A stretch of DNA of 64,000 nt, from NCBI RefSeq assembly GCF_002377945.1, contig NZ_DFQV01000011.1, positions 13,670 through 77,669 of the forward strand. The letters are read 5' to 3'. The stretch comes from Psychrobacter sp. UBA3480 (GTDB lineage: Bacteria > Pseudomonadota > Gammaproteobacteria > Pseudomonadales > Moraxellaceae). Within the stretch, counting starts at the first letter, position 1; each line of letters starts with the position of its first letter. The position numbers were made by a program, and so were the translations under genes. Under the pieces are notes generated by a model. The model saw nothing but the letters and a program-made list of their open reading frames with translations. It did no database searches and was not told the DNA's origin. Below, piece after piece: positions 50,536 through 59,800 of this stretch.

Positions 50536-50567
50536 AAAAAAACCGCTATATTAATAGCGGTTTTTTT
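50536..50567. terminator. Bidirectional terminator, hypothetical gene / accC
   Basis: AACCGCTAT (50541-50549) pairs with ATAGCGGTT (50554-50562), flanked by A and T runs, between convergent genes. Confidence 0.92.
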
Positions 50568-50613
50568 ATGTACTGTTTTAATTAAACTTAGCAAACTCTA
50601 CAAGTATTTTAGC

Positions 50614-51975
50614 CTACGAGTCTTTTTTGGCTTTATTCGCAGTCAGCAGCTCTCTTTCGAGATAATGAATATTTTGCGCTTCACGAGTAAAGTTATCATC
50701 AGCCAAAATTACATCACGATGTAAAGGTATATTGGTTTTGATACCTTCGATAATCAGCTCATCAAGGGCATGTACTGTTTTAGCAATAGCTTGCTGACGA
50801 GTTTGACCGTGACAGATCAATTTACCAATCAATGAATCATAATAGGTCGGTATCTCATAGCCAGGGTATAGATGAGAGTCAAAGCGGATACCAGAACCAC
50901 TTGGCGTGAACAATTGACTGATAGTGCCTGGGCAAGGTACGAAAGTCGCTGCATCTTCAGCATTGATACGACATTCGATCGCATGACCTTGGATCTCAAT
51001 CTCGCTTTGACGATAAGATAGGCCGTAACCAGCTGCGATTTTGAGCTGCTCGACCACAACATCGATACCGGTAATCATCTCAGTTACTGGATGCTCAACC
51101 TGTACACGAGTGTTCATTTCAATAAAGAAAAACTCGTTATTTTCAAACAAGAACTCAAACGTACCAGCACCGCGATACTTAACAAGCTCACACGCTTTTA
51201 CACAGGCTTTTAAGATTGGCTCACGTACATCATCTGGAATATCTGGGGCAGGTGCTTCTTCTAGTACTTTTTGATGGCGACGCTGTAACGAGCAATCACG
51301 GTCATATAGATGGATAGCATTACCATTACCATCACCCAACACCTGTACTTCTACGTGGCGCGGGTTTTGTAGATAGCGCTCCATATAGACAGTGTCATCA
51401 CCGAACCAGAGCTCAGCTTCTTGTTTAGCAGCTTGTACTTGACCAATCAATTCGTCAAAGCGTTCAACCACACGCATACCGCGTCCACCGCCGCCAGAGG
51501 CCGCTTTAATCAATAGTGGAAAGCCGATATTGCGAGCTTGCTCTTCAGCATTATGCAGAGTCACAGCACCAACTGAACCAGGTACGGTTGGTACGCCCGC
51601 TTTTTTCATAGCGTTGATAGCAGAAACTTTATTGCCCATGAGGCGAATATGATCAGCATTAGGACCAACGAAGGTCAATCCTGCTTCTTCTACTTGTTCA
51701 GCAAATTCAGCATTCTCAGACAAAAAGCCATAACCAGGATGGATAGCATCTGCACCAGTGATTTCAGCAGCGGTTAAGATGGTATTGATATCAAGGTAGC
51801 TTTGGTTAGCATTAGGCTTGCCAATACAAATTGCCTCATCAACAAAGCGCAAGTGCATCAAGTTAGCATCCGCAGTAGAGTAGACACCTACCGTTTCGAT
51901 ACCTAGCGCTTTACAGGCGCGGACGATGCGCAGGGCAATTTCACCTCTGTTGGCAATGAGCAATTTTTTTATCAT
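50614..51975 (-). CDS. accC: Acetyl-CoA carboxylase, biotin carboxylase subunit
   Basis: ATP-dependent carboxylation of biotin on AccB, the first half-reaction of fatty-acid synthesis. The 453-residue protein starts [17 protein letters not shown] and contains the ATP-grasp glycine loop [37 protein letters not shown] and the C-terminal biotin carboxylase domain. It follows accB by 125 bp in the same direction, the standard accBC operon order. Confidence 0.97.
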   Translation of the reverse strand: MIKKLLIANRGEIALRIVRACKALGIETVGVYSTADANLMHLRFVDEAICIGKPNANQSYLDINTILTAAEITGADAIHPGYGFLSENAEFAEQVEEAGLTFVGPNADHIRLMGNKVSAINAMKKAGVPTVPGSVGAVTLHNAEEQARNIGFPLLIKAASGGGGRGMRVVERFDELIGQVQAAKQEAELWFGDDTVYMERYLQNPRHVEVQVLGDGNGNAIHLYDRDCSLQRRHQKVLEEAPAPDIPDDVREPILKACVKACELVKYRGAGTFEFLFENNEFFFIEMNTRVQVEHPVTEMITGIDVVVEQLKIAAGYGLSYRQSEIEIQGHAIECRINAEDAATFVPCPGTISQLFTPSGSGIRFDSHLYPGYEIPTYYDSLIGKLICHGQTRQQAIAKTVHALDELIIEGIKTNIPLHRDVILADDNFTREAQNIHYLERELLTANKAKKDS

Positions 51976-52100
51976 GGGTTCATCCTTGTCGAAGCGTCAG
52001 TCATTGACTGAGTTTCGATACATAGCACCAGGTTATTTAGCATTGACGCGGTATATATACCAAAAGTCAGCCATAATGAAATAAAGTATGGCAAATATCG

Positions 52101-52532
52101 TTACGCTTTATAGCGTATGACAGGTTGACCGAACTGTACGACTTCAGAGTTATCTACCAAGATTTCGTCAACAATACCACTTTGAGTCGCTTCAAGCGGG
52201 TTCATGATTTTCATGGCTTCGATGATACCTAAGGTGTCACCTGCCTGAACCTTTTGACCGACTTTCACAAATGGTGGGTCATTAGGGCTTGGTGCTGAAT
52301 AAAAAACACCAACCATTGGTGAAGACTCAACGCTACCCGCTTTTTCTGCAGGTTTGCCTTCAACAGCGGCAGCAGGAGCAGCGCTCGCAGCTGGGGCAGC
52401 CATCATAGTTGGCGCAGGCGCGTCATAATGACGAGTTAAGCTAATATGCTCGTCGTCAGAACTGATTTCTAAATTAACCAGTTCACTTTCTTCCATAAGG
52501 GCGATGAGGGTGCGTATTTTTTCAATATCCAT
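52101..52532 (-). CDS. accB: Acetyl-CoA carboxylase, biotin carboxyl carrier protein
   Basis: Carries the biotin arm between AccC and the AccAD transferase. The 143-residue protein has an N-terminal helical domain (MDIEKIRTLIALMEESE), an Ala/Pro-rich flexible linker (about 38-66), and a C-terminal biotinyl domain with the biotinylation site K108 in EAMKIMN. It is the first gene of accBC. Confidence 0.97.
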   Translation of the reverse strand: MDIEKIRTLIALMEESELVNLEISSDDEHISLTRHYDAPAPTMMAAPAASAAPAAAVEGKPAEKAGSVESSPMVGVFYSAPSPNDPPFVKVGQKVQAGDTLGIIEAMKIMNPLEATQSGIVDEILVDNSEVVQFGQPVIRYKA

Positions 52533-52772
52533 AGTTTTTATCTGGCCTTGTACTAAATTCGAGAAATAGTGTAACTAAATATTGTCTAATTAATTGCTAA
52601 TGATACCTAGATTCAGGGCAATGAGCAATCAATGTACAGTTGTTAACTGAGAATTTTTACATATTTTGACGTAAGCCATCTTTTTAGTAAGAAAATATCC
52701 ACGATTTTTCATAGTCTGTATGATCAAATAACGCTAATAATGATTATAAAATACAATCCATGAGCAATTGGC

Positions 52773-54140
52773 TTAACCCCATAGTACAGTTAAACGTTTT
52801 TGCTGATAGCGTAGACGCAAAGTAAGTAAAATAGATGATAAGAACAAACCTGTAATCAACGCCATCCAAAATCCTTGTGCGCCAACGTCAGTGAAACGCA
52901 CCAAATAGACGCCAAGTGGTAGGGCCACTAACCAATAGCAGAAGAGCGTTACCCACATCGGTATGGTGGTGTCTTGCATGCCGCGTAATATACCAGCGAC
53001 GTTAACCTGCCAGCCGTCAAATAACTGATAGGCGAGTGCAAAGATAAGCAAATGCATAGACTGAGCTCTAACCTCTGGGTTATCAGTGAATGCTGCTGCC
53101 AGTTCTGGTCTGAATAGCCATATCCCAAGCATACAAGTCAAAGCGATCAATACGGTCCATACCAGTCCAGTAGCTTGCACTTGGCGCAGTGCCAATAGGT
53201 TTTTTTGACCAAATCGATTGGAGACCATGATAGTGAGCGCCATGGCAACAGATATCGGTATCATAAATAGCTGTGAGGTCACTGACAGTGCCACTTGATG
53301 CGATGCTGTTGCCAGCTCTCCTAATGGACTGATAACGAGTGCGCCTAAGCTAAACAAACTGGCTTCAAAGAAAATAGAGATGCCAATAGGGATGCCAAGT
53401 TTCAATAGCTTTTTAATCTGTGTACGATTAGGGCTAGAGAAGCCATAAAAGAATCGCGTGCTCACGAATTCGCGACGTTTCGTGAAGCTAGTATAGGCTG
53501 CAAGCAATAGGACATTTATCCATAATACTAATGCTGTCGCCACCCCGCAGCCTGCACCGCCCATTTCTGGCATGCCAAATAACCCATGAATAAAAATATA
53601 GTTCAAAGGAATATCTGCAAGTAGGCCAATGATACTAATGACAGTTACAGGCTCAGGACGACCCAATGCCTCACAATAACTGCGTAGTACGGCGTATACA
53701 GCAAGCGCTGGGAAACCAAATGAGACACCATGTAAATATTGCGTCGCTATCGGCTGAATGTTTTCTGGGACACCCATAATGCCAAGGACATTGGGAGCCA
53801 GATTGACAATGATAAAACCGATAATGCCAATAACACCTGCGGTCCATAAGGACTGCTGCGTGATATGTGGTACTTGGCCGTGCTGGTCTTGACCAATCGC
53901 TTCACCAATCAGAGGCGTAGTTGCGATAAGCACGCCTGTGGCCAATAAAAACAGCGGCAGCCAAATGCCAGAGCCAACGGCTACCGCAGCCAAATCAAGC
54001 GCCGAGACTTGACCTGCCATGATGGCATCGACCACGCCAAGTGCGGCTTGGCAAAACTGAGTGATTAAGATAGGGAGGGCAAGCACGCCTAAACGTAAGC
54101 TGTAGCTTTTAAAATCTTTGAAAGACAATGGAAAAACCAT
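52773..54140 (-). CDS. MATE-family (NorM-like) efflux transporter
   Basis: A 455-residue, twelve-helix inner-membrane antiporter of the multidrug and toxin extrusion family. Two homologous halves are seen: ALPILITQFCQAALGVVDAIMAG begins the first and LGIPIGISIFFEASLFSLGALV the second. Substrates are usually cationic drugs exchanged for Na+ or H+, but cannot be specified. The ATG at 54140 is preferred to a TTG three codons upstream. It is a single gene; no terminator was seen after it. Confidence 0.93.
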   Translation of the reverse strand: MVFPLSFKDFKSYSLRLGVLALPILITQFCQAALGVVDAIMAGQVSALDLAAVAVGSGIWLPLFLLATGVLIATTPLIGEAIGQDQHGQVPHITQQSLWTAGVIGIIGFIIVNLAPNVLGIMGVPENIQPIATQYLHGVSFGFPALAVYAVLRSYCEALGRPEPVTVISIIGLLADIPLNYIFIHGLFGMPEMGGAGCGVATALVLWINVLLLAAYTSFTKRREFVSTRFFYGFSSPNRTQIKKLLKLGIPIGISIFFEASLFSLGALVISPLGELATASHQVALSVTSQLFMIPISVAMALTIMVSNRFGQKNLLALRQVQATGLVWTVLIALTCMLGIWLFRPELAAAFTDNPEVRAQSMHLLIFALAYQLFDGWQVNVAGILRGMQDTTIPMWVTLFCYWLVALPLGVYLVRFTDVGAQGFWMALITGLFLSSILLTLRLRYQQKRLTVLWG

Positions 54141-54195
54141 GGTAAGCAACTTTTTATTCTTTGCGGTAGTTATTATTAATAAACAAACACTGCTA

Positions 54196-54396
54196 TCAAT
54201 CGACTAAGATTGATGCAGCAAGGAGAGTAGTGCCGACGATAATACTCCGATAAATAATATGAGCAAGCTTATAATGTTGCATGAGTAGATATGCAGAGTA
54301 TGAAAATAAAAGTAAAGACACTAAAATAAAAATAACCCGTCGATCCAAGTAGTGGATTGACAGGTCATATACATAGTAAGATGGTAAAGAAGCCAC
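54196..54396 (-). CDS. Doubtful small membrane protein
   Basis: A 66-codon frame starting with GTG encodes two hydrophobic stretches (about residues 20-38 and 48-65). There is no ribosome binding site and no recognised relative, but it fills the MATE/EVE gap and has a membrane-protein composition. It may be spurious. Confidence 0.3.
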   Translation of the reverse strand: MASLPSYYVYDLSIHYLDRRVIFILVSLLLFSYSAYLLMQHYKLAHIIYRSIIVGTTLLAASILVD

Positions 54397-54494
54397 ACTA
54401 TGATGTCAACGCTTTAGCGCCGCTATGCAGGTATTAATCTTAGGTTTTTTGTACTCTATTTCATAGCTGATGAACTATAGCCAACTCAATGATT

Positions 54495-54974
54495 TTACTC
54501 CGGTAACAACTCAAGTGTTTCTGCCATATCCATAACCGCTCGCCAATGTTTGGGCTCTAATGGAATCACTGTTAATTGCTGACAACCTTTCCTTAATAAT
54601 AAAGAATCTTCCAAAGCTGGCAAGAATTTTAGCTCTGATAGTGGCAACACCTCTGTAAAAGCTTGCTCAAAAGTAAGATCGACCATATACCAGCGAGGTT
54701 TCTCTTCGGTCGCAATAGGATCATAATGACGATGCTCAGGGTGAAACTGAGTAGGATCAGGATACCCTGCTGTAGTAACTGTCATAATACCAGCGACTCC
54801 AGAAGGCTTGGCGCTAGAGTGATAGAAGAATACCTTGTCACCAATTTTCACATCATCACGCATAAAATTACGCGCGCGATAGTTGCGAACGCCGTCCCAA
54901 CCGTCGGTGCCCAGACGCTGCAGATCTTCAATACCAAAAAATTTAGGGTTGGATTTCATTAACCAATACGCCAT
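54495..54974 (-). CDS. EVE-domain protein
   Basis: The 159-residue protein is one EVE domain, a PUA-like fold that reads modified bases in nucleic acids: AYWLMKSNPKFFGIEDL at the start, WDGVRNYRARNFMRDDVK, GDKVFFYHSSAKPSGVAGIM and PRWYMVDLTFE. Stand-alone EVE proteins such as this are widespread in proteobacteria and their role is poorly defined. AAGGA precedes the ATG by six bases. Neighbours give no functional clue. Confidence 0.93.
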   Translation of the reverse strand: MAYWLMKSNPKFFGIEDLQRLGTDGWDGVRNYRARNFMRDDVKIGDKVFFYHSSAKPSGVAGIMTVTTAGYPDPTQFHPEHRHYDPIATEEKPRWYMVDLTFEQAFTEVLPLSELKFLPALEDSLLLRKGCQQLTVIPLEPKHWRAVMDMAETLELLPE

Positions 54975-55266
54975 ATATTTGTCCTTCGATTTTTTATTTA
55001 TTTTTCAATTTGTTCTTAAAACTACCAAGGTTAGTTTTTCTTAACTGATTCTCAAACCCGTTTTTAATAGTGTCTGTTCTTAGTAAAGGCTGTTTTTAAC
55101 AGATTCTCTATATATTGCCCATAAGTTGCTATGGTGAATAGGGCGTTTATACGTGTTTTTGTTAATAGTTTTATGATAGATAGGCTTTTCTTTATCTCAC
55201 CTAGTCGCTATCCTAGCGTTACTTTTGATATCGATCATTATTGCTCACTACAAAATAAGTTTATTT

Positions 55267-56601
55267 ATGCCCAAAGTGAATACAGACAGTATGCCAAACG
55301 ATCTGAATACGTTAAGTCTTACTGAACCAACGACGGATACTATCGCGGTAGACGTGACCGACATTCCATTGTCTCTTTACATTCACATTCCGTGGTGTGT
55401 GAAGAAATGTCCTTATTGCGATTTTAATTCGCATGAGCTACCGATAGACAGTGAGCTATCCATGTATGAGGAATACGTCGATGCATTATTGTTAGACGCC
55501 GCGATGCAGCAACCTTTAACTCAGGGCCGAAAAATTGGTTCGATATTTATTGGTGGTGGTACGCCGTCTTTGTTACCTATTGCTCAGTATCAGCGATTGT
55601 TCTCTGGGTTACGTACATGTTTTGAATTTGCAGAAGACATTGAAGTCACGATGGAGGCCAATCCTGGCACGCTTGAGCATGCACCATTTGCGCAGTATTT
55701 AGAGGTTGGTATCAATCGTCTGTCTATCGGCGTACAGAGCTTTGCCGCTGATAAGCTTAAAGTGCTTGGGCGTATCCACGATCCTGTGCAAGCGTTATCA
55801 GCAATTCGAGCTGCCAAAGCGGCTGGATTTGCACGGGTCAACGTCGACCTGATGCACGGTCTACCACAGCAAACCATGAATGAAGCGCTAGAAGATATCC
55901 AAATGGCGCATGATGCTGGCGCAACGCATATCTCTTGGTATCAACTGACTATTGAGCCAAACACTGTATTTTACCGCAGTCAGCCTATTTTACCCGATGA
56001 AGACAATTTGGCAGATATTGAACAAGCAGGTCAGTCGCTATTGCAGCAATTAGGTTATAGCAACTATGAGGTGTCTGCGTGGGCAGGCGAGTCAGATAAG
56101 CCATGTCGTCATAATATAAACTATTGGCAGTTTGGCGACTATCTAGCAATCGGTGCTGGAGCTCATGGTAAGGTGACGATTGGTCGTAGTGATAACAATG
56201 GTAGTCATTCGTCAGACGTAAAAGATAAAATGGAAGATGACTTGTTAATAGCGTCAGGTATCTATCGCTTTAGTAAATCACGTTTGCCAAAAGATTATGT
56301 AGTAATGAATCCAGACGCTGTAGAAAAGTCTAACATACGCCATATCACACCAAAGATGGTTGGCTGGCAAGCGATTGATCAAGAGGAGTTAGTGAGCGAG
56401 TTTATGCTAAACGCACTACGCTTACATGGTGGCGTCGATTGGTCACTGTTTGAAAAGAGAACTGGATTAACCTTTGATAGTATTGCTGAACAAGTAAAAA
56501 GTTTAGTTGAGCAAGGATTGTTGGTAGATAGTGATACGCAGTTGCAACCGACCGTATTAGGTCAGCGTTATCTCAATCAGATATTACGCGCGTTTTTATA
56601 A
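55267..56601 (+). CDS. hemW: Radical SAM haem chaperone HemW
   Basis: Radical SAM protein related to HemN but acting in haem delivery. The 444-residue protein has the cluster motif C44-xxx-C48-xx-C51 (CVKKCPYCDF); the Phe two residues after the third Cys, in place of HemN's fourth Cys, marks HemW. FIGGGTPSLL, EANPGTLE, GVQSF and YQLTIEPNT follow in family order. An acidic insert (around DNNGSHSSDVKDK) interrupts the C-terminal part. The ATG at 55267 is preferred to a TTG 14 codons upstream. Confidence 0.92.
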   Translation: MPKVNTDSMPNDLNTLSLTEPTTDTIAVDVTDIPLSLYIHIPWCVKKCPYCDFNSHELPIDSELSMYEEYVDALLLDAAMQQPLTQGRKIGSIFIGGGTPSLLPIAQYQRLFSGLRTCFEFAEDIEVTMEANPGTLEHAPFAQYLEVGINRLSIGVQSFAADKLKVLGRIHDPVQALSAIRAAKAAGFARVNVDLMHGLPQQTMNEALEDIQMAHDAGATHISWYQLTIEPNTVFYRSQPILPDEDNLADIEQAGQSLLQQLGYSNYEVSAWAGESDKPCRHNINYWQFGDYLAIGAGAHGKVTIGRSDNNGSHSSDVKDKMEDDLLIASGIYRFSKSRLPKDYVVMNPDAVEKSNIRHITPKMVGWQAIDQEELVSEFMLNALRLHGGVDWSLFEKRTGLTFDSIAEQVKSLVEQGLLVDSDTQLQPTVLGQRYLNQILRAFL

Positions 56602-56645
56602 AATCGTGCTTGAGTGATTGTTTAACAGCAGCTAAGTAAGAACAC

Positions 56646-56680
56646 AAAAAAGGCTTATCAAATGAATGATAAGCCTTTTT
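56646..56680. terminator. Bidirectional terminator, hemW / entericidin gene
   Basis: AAAAAGGCTTATCA pairs perfectly with TGATAAGCCTTTTT around a 6-nt loop, between convergent genes. Confidence 0.93.
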
Positions 56681-56702
56681 GAAAATCTAAAAAAAGCAGA
56701 CC

Positions 56703-56843
56703 TTAGATTTTGTTTTGTACTTCTTGTGCGCCGCCAGTTACAGCATCACCAGCGCTTGATACGTCTTGGCCAAAGCCTTTGAACGTGTTGCAACCAGTTA
56801 GAACGAACATAGCAGTTAAAGATGCGATGATTACTTTTTTCAT
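56703..56843 (-). CDS. Entericidin-family small lipoprotein
   Basis: A 46-residue protein with a lipoprotein signal (MKK, hydrophobic core, lipobox VLTGC) and a mature part NTFKGFGQDVSSAGDAVTG typical of the entericidin EcnA/EcnB family. These small lipoproteins are stress-linked and were described as an antidote/toxin pair in enterics; only one copy is present here. GAGGA lies eight bases before the ATG at 56843. The longer open frame upstream is not supported. Confidence 0.88.
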   Translation of the reverse strand: MKKVIIASLTAMFVLTGCNTFKGFGQDVSSAGDAVTGGAQEVQNKI

Positions 56844-57100
56844 AATAGTATCCTCAAAGATAAATGAATGGTTATAAATAACAACAGTGACGCTAAGCAT
56901 CGTGCTCAAGCTTCACTGAAGGGGTATTGGATGAGACAGTCATACATAAATGCTATCGCGTTATCCATTACAGACATCATAGTGAAAGTTAAAAACGCTG
57001 CACAGTATCAAAATGTAATTATTGGCAGTAAACTGTAACTTTCGATTACCTACCGCTCATAAATTTAAATAATAGAGCGTTGAATATTTGTGGAGTAAGA

Positions 57101-57661
57101 ATGACCATCCATATCGTGCTAGTAGCACCAAAAATGCCAAGTAACACTGGCAATATTATTCGACTGTGTGCCAATAGCGGGGCACAGCTGCATTTAGTAA
57201 GACCGTTAGGGTTTGAGCTTGATGATAAAAAGCTACGCCGTGCAGGTCTTGATTATCATGAATATGCTCATTTGCAAGTGCATGATGATTGGACGGCTGC
57301 GAGACAAGCTCTAAAAGCCGCTGACTGCCATGTCGTTACCGCATTGACAACCAAACTGAGCAAACCGTTCTACGATTATGACTTTGGCAGAAACTCGGAC
57401 TCTGAAGCATCTAATAAGGCTGCTATGCCCAATATCGCGCTAGTCTTTGGTTCTGAGACAGCAGGTTTGGCAGATGATATACGTGAAGATATCGGTGCTG
57501 ATAACTGGCTAAGACTGCCTATGCTAGCTGACTCGCGTAGTTTGAACTTATCAAATAGCGTAGCCATTTGTTTGTACGAGATATGGCGCCAGCAAGGATT
57601 TGCAGGTGATGAAGGTCGTAGCGTTGGTTATGAGACATTGACAGTCTACGACCCAAAATAG
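57101..57661 (+). CDS. trmL: tRNA (cytidine/uridine-34-2'-O)-methyltransferase TrmL
   Basis: SPOUT-class enzyme that methylates the ribose of nucleotide 34 in certain leucine tRNAs. The 186-residue protein shows HIVLVAPKMPSNTGNIIRLCA, the VFGSETAGL motif 2 and LPMLADSRSLNLSNSVAICLYE motif 3, the knot that binds S-adenosylmethionine. The ATG at 57101 follows GGAG by five bases; the frame is open seven codons further to a TTG. Confidence 0.93.
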   Translation: MTIHIVLVAPKMPSNTGNIIRLCANSGAQLHLVRPLGFELDDKKLRRAGLDYHEYAHLQVHDDWTAARQALKAADCHVVTALTTKLSKPFYDYDFGRNSDSEASNKAAMPNIALVFGSETAGLADDIREDIGADNWLRLPMLADSRSLNLSNSVAICLYEIWRQQGFAGDEGRSVGYETLTVYDPK

Positions 57662-57710
57662 CTATGTGTTTAAACAATAGCTATAGACTTAAAAGTATTT
57701 GCGTACTAAA

Positions 57711-57738
57711 TGAGCAGTAAAATATTAGATACTGCTCA
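57711..57738. terminator. Possible terminator, trmL / tusE
   Basis: TGAGCAGT (57711-57718) is inverted at 57731-57738 with a 12-nt loop between convergent genes. There is no clear T tract. Confidence 0.3.
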
Positions 57739-57796
57739 TGCACATATGATAATTTTCTAGTGCGCCATCGATTGTATCTTATCGTCTATAAAATAC

Positions 57797-58153
57797 TTAT
57801 AAACAGTTTGGTGGTTTGGGTAGTCCAGCTAAGCGATTGACATGACGCGCAACCAAACCTGTATTAAACAATTGCTGTAGCTTTTGATTGTTAATATCTT
57901 GGTCTGGCAAAGTCTTTTGCAGCCATTTGATTAATGGACGGGTTGCTGGCGCGTGATTAAATTTGTCAAAAAACGCGCGCACTTGTTGCAAAACTTCTAA
58001 ATGCTCGTCGCTCAGATTGACCTCTAATGTGTCTGCCAATTGCTGCGCGATAACAGGTGTCCAAATCGTATGGTCACACAGATGGCCGTCTTGATCTAAT
58101 TCGATATCAGCCGCTGATAATGCAGCGTTGTGAGTGGTCATATCATTACTCAT
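57797..58153 (-). CDS. tusE: Sulfur relay protein TusE (DsrC family)
   Basis: Accepts persulfide sulfur from TusBCD and hands it to MnmA for 2-thiolation of wobble uridine. The 118-residue protein ends in GLPKPPNCL with the essential penultimate Cys117, the DsrC-family hallmark, and has the APATRPLIKWLQKTLP segment. Its start overlaps the tusB stop by four bases (ATGA). It is the last gene of tusDCBE, so sulfur donor complex and acceptor are co-translated. Confidence 0.92.
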   Translation of the reverse strand: MSNDMTTHNAALSAADIELDQDGHLCDHTIWTPVIAQQLADTLEVNLSDEHLEVLQQVRAFFDKFNHAPATRPLIKWLQKTLPDQDINNQKLQQLFNTGLVARHVNRLAGLPKPPNCL

Positions 58154-58479
58154 AAGGCAATCGTCACCACTTTGTCAAACTGACTGCTCTGAGTCAGTTC
58201 GACCCATTCTGCGTCGTTTAAAATAGCAGTCAACTTAGTCTCTAAATTAAGCTTGCCAGTTGTATTTGCCGTGAGCTGTGCGATGTCATCTGCCAATGCG
58301 TAAATACCAGCAATATCCTCGATATCGCTATCATTTAAATAAGCATTGAGCCAGTCGATAAAAGCAGGGGTGCTGCCAAGCAGAAGGATACTATCACCTG
58401 TGCGCCAAGTGCGAGACATCTCTTCTGTACTGTGTCTGAGGGTAGCCATCGTGCTATGCAATTGATATAAAGTTGCCAT
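58150..58479 (-). CDS. tusB: Sulfur relay protein TusB (DsrH family)
   Basis: Third subunit of the TusBCD heterohexamer. The 109-residue protein has the small Rossmann-like DsrH fold pattern: MATLYQLHSTMAT, GDSILLLGSTPAF, GIYALADDIA. Similarity to TusB is moderate and the position after tusC, with a four-base overlap into tusE, carries much of the assignment. No Cys is needed for TusB function. Confidence 0.82.
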   Translation of the reverse strand: MATLYQLHSTMATLRHSTEEMSRTWRTGDSILLLGSTPAFIDWLNAYLNDSDIEDIAGIYALADDIAQLTANTTGKLNLETKLTAILNDAEWVELTQSSQFDKVVTIAL

Positions 58480-58533
58480 AAAGGTATCCGATTACGTGCT
58501 TTATTATTTTATAAATCTAAGTTATATAGCGAT

Positions 58534-58857
58534 TTAAAAGGTAAGTATCTGCTCAAAGTCTTGCGAGTTAATGACCTCTGGCACGAGTGTGAGCTGTGAT
58601 GCCAGATCTGTCGGCAACATACCGGTGACCCAGCCACTAAAGACGTCATCGGGTAGCCAAGCTGCGGGCATATCGTAAAGCTCAAGTGACTGAATCATGC
58701 CATGTAGCCGCGAGTCAGATTGCATCAATAGGCCAAAGACCGGCGCATCTAAGAACAATTGCACCTCATGACCAAATGTCGCTAAAGTTAGCGCAAGCGC
58801 ACAACCTTCGTAGCTTGCTGCTTCAGTGGGCGTGTGCAGCTGAATTAATAATCTCAT
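58534..58857 (-). CDS. tusC: Sulfur relay protein TusC (DsrF family)
   Basis: Subunit of the TusBCD sulfurtransferase. The 107-residue protein has a DsrE/F-like fold: EGCALALTLATFGHEVQLFL is the characteristic helix-strand segment, followed by DAPVFGLL. It lies between tusD (67 bp) and tusB (54 bp). The order D-C-B-E matches E. coli, which supports the identity. Confidence 0.83.
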   Translation of the reverse strand: MRLLIQLHTPTEAASYEGCALALTLATFGHEVQLFLDAPVFGLLMQSDSRLHGMIQSLELYDMPAAWLPDDVFSGWVTGMLPTDLASQLTLVPEVINSQDFEQILTF

Positions 58858-58924
58858 TATTTATTCCTAAAAATATTTACCGCTACCAGTGATCTCAATA
58901 GACAAGTTATCCAACGATACGCTA

Positions 58925-59392
58925 TCAAAACTGTATCAAACGACAGTCATCCTGCATCATCATCGCAAGCTCACTGAGTCCCACTAACGTAAACCCTGTC
59001 GCAAGATTGGCACCGTCAAGCTGATGACGTGAGCTGTTGTCTACATCACTCACACCGCGGCTAAGGGCTGTGCTGACACAGACGGGCAAGGGTAATTGAT
59101 ACTGCTCAGCCAAAGACTGCCATTCTTTGGTCAAGTCTAATTGATCGGCTGACTGCCAACGTAATCGATTGGCTATGTGAGCCGAATCACCATAAAAGAA
59201 GACATTGAGCAGGGGTTGTTCAGAGGTAGCATTATCGCTGCTACCTGTACCTGTACTATTAGTGTCATTGTTATCAATATCATCACTATTCGCTGCGCCA
59301 TTCAGGTAAGCGCGCGCATAGCGTAATGCCAAGTGTGCCAATGGGTGACTAGGGTCAGCAGTAATCAGTAGTAACGGGGTAGTGGTCGTCAT
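58925..59392 (-). CDS. tusD: Sulfurtransferase subunit TusD (DsrE family)
   Basis: Active subunit of TusBCD that takes persulfide from TusA and passes it to TusE. The 155-residue protein keeps the catalytic Cys105 in PVCVSTALSRGV and the N-terminal LLLITADPSHPLAHLALRYARA strand-helix. It is longer than E. coli TusD because of a ~30-residue Asn/Asp/Ser/Thr/Gly insert at about 31-60. The ATG at 59392 fits the family; the frame extends five codons to a GTG. First gene of tusDCBE; tusA is not in the window. Confidence 0.88.
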   Translation of the reverse strand: MTTTTPLLLITADPSHPLAHLALRYARAYLNGAANSDDIDNNDTNSTGTGSSDNATSEQPLLNVFFYGDSAHIANRLRWQSADQLDLTKEWQSLAEQYQLPLPVCVSTALSRGVSDVDNSSRHQLDGANLATGFTLVGLSELAMMMQDDCRLIQF

Positions 59393-59800
59393 AAGGCGCG
59401 GTATCACATATTATAAATAAGAGTTTAAAAATTATGGCCGAGTTGCTATAAATGCTTTGTATAAAGTAATTTGGTCGTTATTATTATAGTGCTTGTGTGC
59501 AAATTTGCGTGACAGAAAACAGAATTTATACTGATAATGCGACATACAGCGGATCATACTGTCACATCACATAGCGTTATGTCATAAAAGAGCGGTGCGT
59601 CGTCTCTATCAAAGTTGTTTATGCTAACATAAAGCGCCGCAAACCAAATAGAGTCACTGTTATTTAACGTGGTTTTATCTCAAGTACAGGCACACTGAGT
59701 ATTATTATCTGATGCTGTGACTGCCTCGTAAGAAAAAACAATAAACTTATGAGCTAGGTTCACGTAGTCTTACCATTCTATGTAAGGAGTTTTTGTCACT
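59393..59800. other. Divergent tusD / glnE intergenic region
   Basis: About 410 bp without a gene; it should contain both promoters. A short inverted repeat (ACATA-GCGT-TATGT region near 59567-59581) is the only structure seen. Confidence 0.5.

Noticed and set aside
55131..55325. 64-codon frame overlapping the hemW start
   Set aside because: No ribosome binding site and overlaps hemW in another frame.
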